This document shows, piece by piece, positions 61,268-64,000 of a DNA stretch of 64,000 nt. Both the position numbers and the translations under genes were made by a program. The stretch is from Ridgeia piscesae (taxonomy: Eukaryota > Annelida > Polychaeta > Sabellida > Siboglinidae). The notes under the pieces are model-generated. The model saw only the letters and a list, made by a program, of their open reading frames with translations, had not been told where the DNA came from and did not search any database. The stretch is taken from the NCBI GenBank assembly GCA_025642075.2, contig JAODUO010000466.1:1-64000 (forward strand). Direction: 5' to 3'. Position 1 is the stretch's first letter. Each line of letters starts with the position of its first letter.

Positions 61268-63683
61268 CACGCACGCACAGCACATTAACATGAAGACTTA
61301 TTTCAGTTACCTGGCAAGACATCCTGCGCAGGCCTCACTGCCGGAAGTTCTCTCATGAGTGTCGCGTCAGTGTGCCTCAGAGACAGCCAACAGTTGAAGT
61401 CAAACTTCAGTGTCTCTTTCGTTGTCATGTCTTTCAGTTTCACCTGTTTGACGACGCAGTAGTTACGAGAATTCAGTCAGAATGAGTCGATTAAAATTGC
61501 AACAACTTGGTACTGGTAATTTAATATAAAAATGATTAACCATTTATGTATATTACATATTGATAGTTTGTATTCCATTTGACTGCATGAAAATGTTTCT
61601 AGTTTTCCAACTGTTACCTGGAATCAACAATGTTCTAATCATTTGTTTATGATATCGGTTGGGTAGCTTGCTCGCTTGACCAACTTGACCTGTGGTCACT
61701 TACCGTTTTCACTTTCCATGACGGCTTATTGTTGGGGTTCTTTGAGGACAACTCAAGCCGTATCTTGTAGATCTCACCTACTCCTCCGAGGCTCACCTGA
61801 GTAAAACACATCATATTGTCAAATATTAATAATAACAATTATAACAACATAATTTTTTATAGTACCTGAATCCATTTGAAGAAAAAAAACGATCCAGGGT
61901 ATTTTACCTAAAGTTGTATAAATAGAAACATGTTTAAAAATAAACTGCATAACAGAAAAGCTGTTCAAAAACTACACAAATCTATACAAAAAGAATGAAA
62001 CACTACAAATATAATGTCTATAAAAATTACGAGTCGCACATAATGATTATTAACAGTCAATCTTGAATATCTCATGCTCAGTCAAAACAAGGGGAATGTT
62101 TTATATCACAAACCTGTATCAGGCACTGATTAAATTTTGCCTCCATAAAACATCAAGTAAATTTACCTACCATTTCCAATCCAAACCTACTCTACAACAT
62201 TCCACACCTGTGATTATGCAGCTGTGAAAGACACAAACCTGTGAGTAAGACAGTAAGACAATAGTTCAAACATCCTTACCTTGAAGTCATCGGTGTTTGC
62301 TGCCTGGAATTTCCCATTCTGATCGCCAGACCAGAGGACAAGTGGGCCTGTGTTTCCCTCTTCCCCGTACACCCACAGGGCTATCTCATCCGCCTCACTC
62401 ACATCTTCCTCTGTCGTCACCCAAACCTTCCAGTCTCCCGCTGCAAAGAAATGGCCACAGCAAAATGTAGAAAATTATTTCCCATGATTTTTTGCAGCTT
62501 ACAGGTGTTTTGTCTTTTACTGGTCACATTACCTGATCACCAAAACCACTTTTGTAAAACCACTTTGCAAAGATATTGGTACAGAATAATAAATGTTAGT
62601 AAATATTTATAAATATACATTACTTTATATGTCTGTTTCTTTGAAGACTTCATAAAAAATGCGTAATGTAAAACACATAAAAAAATTATTAAAAAGCTGT
62701 TAGAATAATGTTGTCATCCATTGAAAACTGCTACACAAAATTCTTGCATATTTGGCGTGACAGTATCTATTTAAAACATTTATGATGTAACTTCCTGTGT
62801 CTTACCCTCATTTTTCTCCCCTTCCGTTTCGGGTTCATCATCCTCATCCGGAATGCGGCGGAAATCTGAAATGAACATTTCAATCTCGACTATTTCTTTA
62901 GGATAGCCAATGTTTTTCTTCTTCTTAGTTTTAACGGCGGTCATCCAAGCAGTACCCAGAAAAACAAATGTTGACGTTTAACCATATGAAATCATATCAA
63001 AATATCTGTTGACAGCCACAAGGCAAACACCTGATACTGTCTCATCAAGGACACTAGTGCCATGAGATATTATTGTAAAAGTGTCCTGTTGGCACATCCT
63101 GGAGTCAACAGTATATACAGTATAAGACAATATAGAAGATCACTGCTAAGGAAAGAAATTGATAATGGAGCATAACATTTAGCTTATTAGCTCATAAGAA
63201 TTTTAGTAAGACAGTTTCCAGGTCTGCTATGGTGAAATGGTAATGAATTGACACTTTGTTTTCATCTTACAGATGTGAAAAGTTGACTTACCAATGGCTT
63301 CAAGGGCGCGACTTATCTGTCCGTCATCCATGCTGATGTCTAACCACCTGAAAGCCAGTGCCTTATTGAAAGTCCACAATCTTAATACAGTCAATAGGTA
63401 TTTTGTTTCATTAATGTTTCATGCTCTGTGAGCCTAAGTACAATTCTCACATGTATTTTACATTGCCCTTTTATCTTCTTATTAATAAAAAATTACACTT
63501 ACAACATATGTCAACGGGCACACACCTGCAACAGGGGAAGACGTATTCATGTGACGCGTTAGCGTCGTGACGCAGAAGGATCTCGTTGAGATACCATCCT
63601 TCTCCACTTCCGTCTCCGTCATGTGATACGATGCACCGATTGACTCGACCCAGTGAGACAGCCTCCACTTCAAATGTATCCAA
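25969..63683 (-). CDS. LOXHD1-like tandem PLAT-domain protein, 3' part (69 coding exons in window, 5' end outside)
   Basis: Transcribed right to left. Sixty-nine exons with consistent phases encode about 3,059 residues made of 23 PLAT (polycystin-1/lipoxygenase/alpha-toxin) domains, one of them partial. The repeating unit is two PLAT domains over six exons: A1 152 nt ([29 protein letters not shown]), A2 158 nt ([14 protein letters not shown]), A3 62 nt ([15 protein letters not shown]), B1 185 nt ([29 protein letters not shown]), B2 93 nt ([18 protein letters not shown]), B3 160 nt ([20 protein letters not shown]). This is the architecture of LOXHD1, which in vertebrates is a stereociliary membrane-associated protein with about 15 PLAT domains. 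PLAT folds bind lipid or protein partners. No signal peptide, membrane segment or catalytic lipoxygenase domain is visible here. The protein continues upstream of the window. The assignment to LOXHD1-like is strong. Orthology versus another tandem-PLAT paralogue is not resolved, so no symbol is given. Confidence 0.9.
26030..27128 (-). other. Last intron of the PLAT gene
   Basis: About 1.1 kb between A2 and the terminal exon. A 125-codon + strand frame at 26133-26510 lies inside. It has no family resemblance or splice support and is treated as chance. Confidence 0.5.
27990..31350 (-). CDS. PLAT gene module 11 (two PLAT domains)
   Basis: Exons A1 31350-31199, A2 30917-30760, A3 30489-30428, B1 29241-29057, B2 28646-28554, B3 28149-27990, totalling 810 nt. 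It is a core-type cassette with some divergence on the B side ([40 protein letters not shown]). The A3-B1 intron contains a 21-bp minisatellite. Confidence 0.92.
29577..30152. repeat. 21-bp minisatellite in PLAT module 11 intron
   Basis: About 27 copies of CACCCTATGGTACATTACTAG with scattered substitutions. The period is divisible by three and gives spurious open frames (GTLLAPY) on both strands. Confidence 0.95.
31590..31725 (-). mobile_element. Diverged SINE (family 2) fragment
   Basis: Shares with 6700-6800 the block ATCCACCACTGTCTA...CCAGG.ACTCATACA..C..AGTGAACTGGAG. It lies in the intron between modules 10 and 11. Confidence 0.5.
31823..32068 (-). mobile_element. Non-LTR retrotransposon reverse-transcriptase C-terminal fragment
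   Basis: An 81-codon minus-strand frame carries [28 protein letters not shown] and [20 protein letters not shown], the hallmark stretch near the end of jockey/CR1/L2-type RT proteins (YCNSLL ... LHWLPV ... RIxFK). No upstream catalytic motif is present in the intron, so it is a truncated, dead copy. It lies between exon A1 of module 11 and exon B3 of module 10, in the gene's orientation. Confidence 0.8.
32117..34961 (-). CDS. PLAT gene module 10 (two PLAT domains)
   Basis: Exons A1 34961-34810, A2 34064-33907, A3 33405-33344, B1 33017-32833, B2 32636-32544, B3 32276-32117. All have standard lengths (810 nt) and phases. Typical core sequence ([34 protein letters not shown]). The A1-A2 intron holds a long CA tract and the A2-A3 intron an AT tract. 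Confidence 0.93.
33511..33562. repeat. (AT)n microsatellite
   Basis: Pure AT tract in the A2-A3 intron of module 10. Confidence 0.9.
34505..34640. repeat. (CA)n microsatellite
   Basis: Long, lightly interrupted CA tract in the A1-A2 intron of module 10. Cys/Val-rich frames read from it on the minus strand are artefacts. Confidence 0.95.
35258..35540 (-). mobile_element. Diverged SINE (family 2), nearly full length
   Basis: Aligns by eye with 6627-6868: AGGTAAGTTCTTA, CTTCTCTGGGAAG.ATTCAGCCAT, ATCCACCACTGTC, CAGGTACG.ACTTGTTCATACAGCTGAG, and a degraded B-box (AACCCGGGTTC on the + strand). It ends less than 20 bp from the splice donor of exon B3 of module 9. Confidence 0.6.
35558..38046 (-). 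CDS. PLAT gene module 9 (two PLAT domains)
   Basis: Exons A1 38046-37895, A2 37682-37525, A3 37083-37022, B1 36579-36395, B2 36155-36063, B3 35717-35558. The set is a standard 810 nt. B3 has an Asp-Glu-Glu-Glu variant ([15 protein letters not shown]). Much of this module is near-identical to module 8, including introns. A truncated second B3 piece lies in the B2-B3 intron. Confidence 0.93.
35832..35865 (-). pseudogene. Truncated relic of PLAT exon B3
   Basis: 34 nt identical in type to the start of a B3 exon ([11 protein letters not shown]), with the intact upstream acceptor sequence. It is embedded in the intron 5' of the full B3 exon at 35717. It has no donor and cannot be spliced as a normal exon. 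Confidence 0.8.
38425..40984 (-). CDS. PLAT gene module 8 (two PLAT domains), damaged first exon
   Basis: Exons A1 40984-40835, A2 40599-40442, A3 40024-39963, B1 39532-39348, B2 39112-39020, B3 38584-38425. Five exons are standard. A1 is 150 nt instead of 152 with the usual acceptor, and its upstream half no longer encodes [17 protein letters not shown]. With that acceptor a stop appears. A second AG seven bases further in (GCGTAG|CT) would give 143 nt and restore frame. The downstream half ([20 protein letters not shown]) is intact. Confidence 0.85.
40835..40984 (-). pseudogene. Frame-disrupted PLAT exon A1 of module 8
   Basis: Compared with the paralogous exon 38046-37895, bases from about 40918 upward are scrambled over roughly 200 bp of exon and intron, while both flanks are near-identical to the paralogue. 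Either the exon is inactive or uses the alternative acceptor, or this patch is a consensus error. Confidence 0.6.
41374..44332 (-). CDS. PLAT gene module 7 (two PLAT domains)
   Basis: Exons A1 44332-44181, A2 43825-43668, A3 43007-42931, B1 42432-42248, B2 42030-41938, B3 41533-41374 (825 nt). A3 is a longer variant of 77 nt ([20 protein letters not shown], then PTEAE) that lengthens the inter-domain linker by five residues. B1 ends in YFQ rather than YFK. A2 ([20 protein letters not shown]) is more diverged than in other core modules. Confidence 0.92.
44568..47751 (-). CDS. PLAT gene module 6 (two PLAT domains)
   Basis: Exons A1 47751-47600, A2 47163-47006, A3 46185-46109, B1 45557-45373, B2 45156-45064, B3 44727-44568 (825 nt). 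A3 is again 77 nt (ending [10 protein letters not shown]) but has a different extra tail from module 7. The A1 donor is GCGAGT, the gene's second GC-AG intron. B2 is a variant ([17 protein letters not shown]). Confidence 0.92.
46270..46641. repeat. 37-bp minisatellite in module 6 intron
   Basis: About ten copies of a unit reading AAGAGAGCTATGAGGGAGCC then ACCTTACGTAGGGTGAT, between exons A2 and A3. Confidence 0.93.
47879..47901 (-). pseudogene. Truncated relic of PLAT exon A1
   Basis: On the minus strand, CAG|TCCACAATTACCAAGTGGAG is the start of an A1 exon (HNYQVE) with its acceptor, 128 bp upstream of the intact A1 exon of module 6. The adjoining intron (GAGAGAAATGTTTAATCAGAATATGTT) matches the intron next to module 3 A1 at 57894, marking a recombination junction. 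Confidence 0.75.
48426..51690 (-). CDS. PLAT gene module 5 (two PLAT domains)
   Basis: Exons A1 51690-51539, A2 50428-50271, A3 49899-49838, B1 49204-49020, B2 48882-48790, B3 48585-48426 (810 nt). Core type. B1 carries [17 protein letters not shown] and MGRSEQ variants. The A1-A2 intron is about 1.1 kb. A SINE sits 3' of A3, 16 bp from its donor. Confidence 0.93.
49608..49820 (-). mobile_element. tRNA-derived SINE (family 1), full copy with head
   Basis: On the minus strand the element starts with a tRNA-like head (49820-49741). The head has an A-box TGGTAGAGCGC and a B-box-like GGTCGTTCAATCC. The shared body follows (TGTCTTTCGAAGAGACACTAA, then GTTTACTTCCCC on the + strand). The head begins within 20 bp of the splice donor of exon A3 (49838). 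Confidence 0.8.
51849..51940. repeat. (ACATC)n microsatellite
   Basis: About 18 units of ACATC with one interruption, in the intron between modules 5 and 4. Confidence 0.95.
52365..54601 (-). CDS. PLAT gene module 4 (two PLAT domains)
   Basis: Exons A1 54601-54450, A2 53967-53810, A3 53532-53471, B1 53212-53028, B2 52821-52729, B3 52524-52365 (810 nt). Core type. A3 reads [15 protein letters not shown]. The B2-B3 intron is nearly identical to that of module 5. B3 again has the EEERK variant seen in module 9. Confidence 0.93.
55157..57893 (-). CDS. PLAT gene module 3 (two PLAT domains)
   Basis: Exons A1 57893-57742, A2 57375-57218, A3 56708-56647, B1 56279-56095, B2 55660-55568, B3 55316-55157 (810 nt). 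It is the 5'-most of the nine near-identical core modules. A1 has [14 protein letters not shown] and MSQNAKKF variants. B1 starts [10 protein letters not shown]. Confidence 0.93.
55820..55988. repeat. Fold-back inverted repeat, arms about 80 nt
   Basis: The left arm, starting TGTAGTATAATTTAACTTAC, is matched by an almost perfect reverse complement ending GTAAGTTAAATTATACTACA. There is essentially no spacer, and the centre is near ATTAAATGAAC at 55901-55911. It lies in the B1-B2 intron of module 3. Most likely a fold-back or MITE insertion. Transcribed in either direction it would form a long hairpin. Confidence 0.85.
58251..61043 (-). CDS. PLAT gene module 2 (two PLAT domains, diverged A side)
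   Basis: Exons A1 61043-60892, A2 60485-60328, A3 59913-59858, B1 59433-59225, B2 58664-58572, B3 58410-58251 (828 nt). The A domain is diverged from the core ([55 protein letters not shown]). The B domain is core-like. B1 is 209 nt because its acceptor lies 24 nt further upstream, adding FRPFSVPG before HVYEV. The module appears to be a hybrid between ancestral-type and amplified-type sequence. Confidence 0.92.
61195..61285. repeat. (GCAC)n microsatellite
   Basis: About 20 units of CACG/GCAC. It ends about 25 bp from exon B3 of module 1 (donor at 61310). Confidence 0.93.
61311..63683 (-). CDS. PLAT gene module 1 (partial in window, diverged)
   Basis: Exons A2 63683-63526, A3 63347-63292, a linker exon 62865-62806, B1 62440-62280, B2 61796-61704, B3 61443-61311 (661 nt). 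A1 must lie beyond the window. A2 reads [17 protein letters not shown] then [20 protein letters not shown]. The linker exon is acidic ([14 protein letters not shown]) and has no counterpart in core modules. B1 is [20 protein letters not shown], with [14 protein letters not shown]. These unamplified domains look closer to an ordinary LOXHD1 than the core array does. Confidence 0.88.
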
Positions 63684-63750
63684 CTGGTGGCAGTTATAAA
63701 ACATGTTTGAGATGGAAACACTGCATTTGAACAAACAGCAATGGTCGGGT

Positions 63751-64000
63751 CGTCGGTCGGTCGGTCGGTCGGTCGGTCGGTCGGTCGGTCGGTCGGTCGG
63801 TCGGTCGGTCGGTCGGTCGGTCGGTCGGTCGGTCGGTCGGTCGGTCGGTCGGTCGGTCGGTCGGTCGGTCGGTCGGTCGGTCGGTCGGTCGGTCGGTCGG
63901 TCGGTCGGTCGGTCGGTCGGTCGGTCGGTCGGTCGGTCGGTCGGTCGGTCGGTCGGTCGGTCGGTCGGTCGGTCGGTCGGTCGGTCGGTCGGTCGGTCGG
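63751..64000. repeat. (GGTC)n microsatellite running off the window
   Basis: At least 62 uninterrupted GGTC units (CCGA family on the other strand), starting about 70 bp from the acceptor of the last visible PLAT exon. The true length is unknown because it continues past the end. Confidence 0.97.

Noticed and set aside
25969..63683. Several separate small PLAT genes instead of one
   Set aside because: No start codon, promoter or stop appears between modules. All exon junctions keep phase throughout, with one damaged exon, and a stop codon occurs only at 25969.

Overview
This is animal nuclear DNA. Genes are split by GT-AG introns of roughly 0.1-2.7 kb. The DNA is AT-rich and CpG-poor and full of micro- and minisatellites, tRNA-derived SINEs, a TTAA-type MITE and a non-LTR retrotransposon fragment. 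The gene families (TMEM267, cysteine-type LRR, LOXHD1-like tandem PLAT) are metazoan. A lophotrochozoan, probably a mollusc, fits best, but that is an impression and not proof.

Layout. 1-270 may hold two short exons of an unidentified + strand gene entering from the left (weak). 2181-3072 (-) is a complete two-exon TMEM267 homologue. 3175-8768 is intergenic or 5' leader sequence with SINE copies, AT microsatellites and a CpG-richer patch near 5220-5560 that may be a shared promoter. 8784-21806 (+) is an 11-exon LRR gene of about 929 codons. Its introns and one exon carry five minisatellite arrays: one is coding, one starts exactly at a splice donor, and one runs through a splice acceptor into the next exon. 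21807-25968 is 3' flank or UTR sequence and contains a 530 bp TTAA-bounded palindromic MITE. 25969-63683 (-) is the 3' part of a giant LOXHD1-like gene whose 5' end lies beyond the window. A (GGTC)n array fills 63751-64000.

The PLAT gene is the main feature. I resolve 69 coding exons encoding 23 PLAT domains, the first of them partial, with about 3,059 codons in the window. The basic unit is a six-exon cassette encoding two PLAT domains. Exon lengths are 152, 158, 62, 185, 93 and 160 nt (810 nt, 270 codons), with constant intron phases, so whole cassettes can be gained or lost without breaking frame. Nine nearly identical cassettes lie in tandem every 2.9-3.9 kb between 27990 and 57893. More diverged cassettes sit at the 5' side and a single PLAT closes the protein. 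Intron similarity between adjacent and non-adjacent cassettes, two truncated exon relics, one damaged exon and two GC-AG introns record continuing unequal exchange and gene conversion.

In vertebrates LOXHD1 has about 15 PLAT domains and works at hair-cell stereocilia. What a longer, homogenised version does here cannot be read from the sequence. The three main genes are not functionally linked as far as I can see. A bidirectional promoter for TMEM267 and the LRR gene is possible but unproven.
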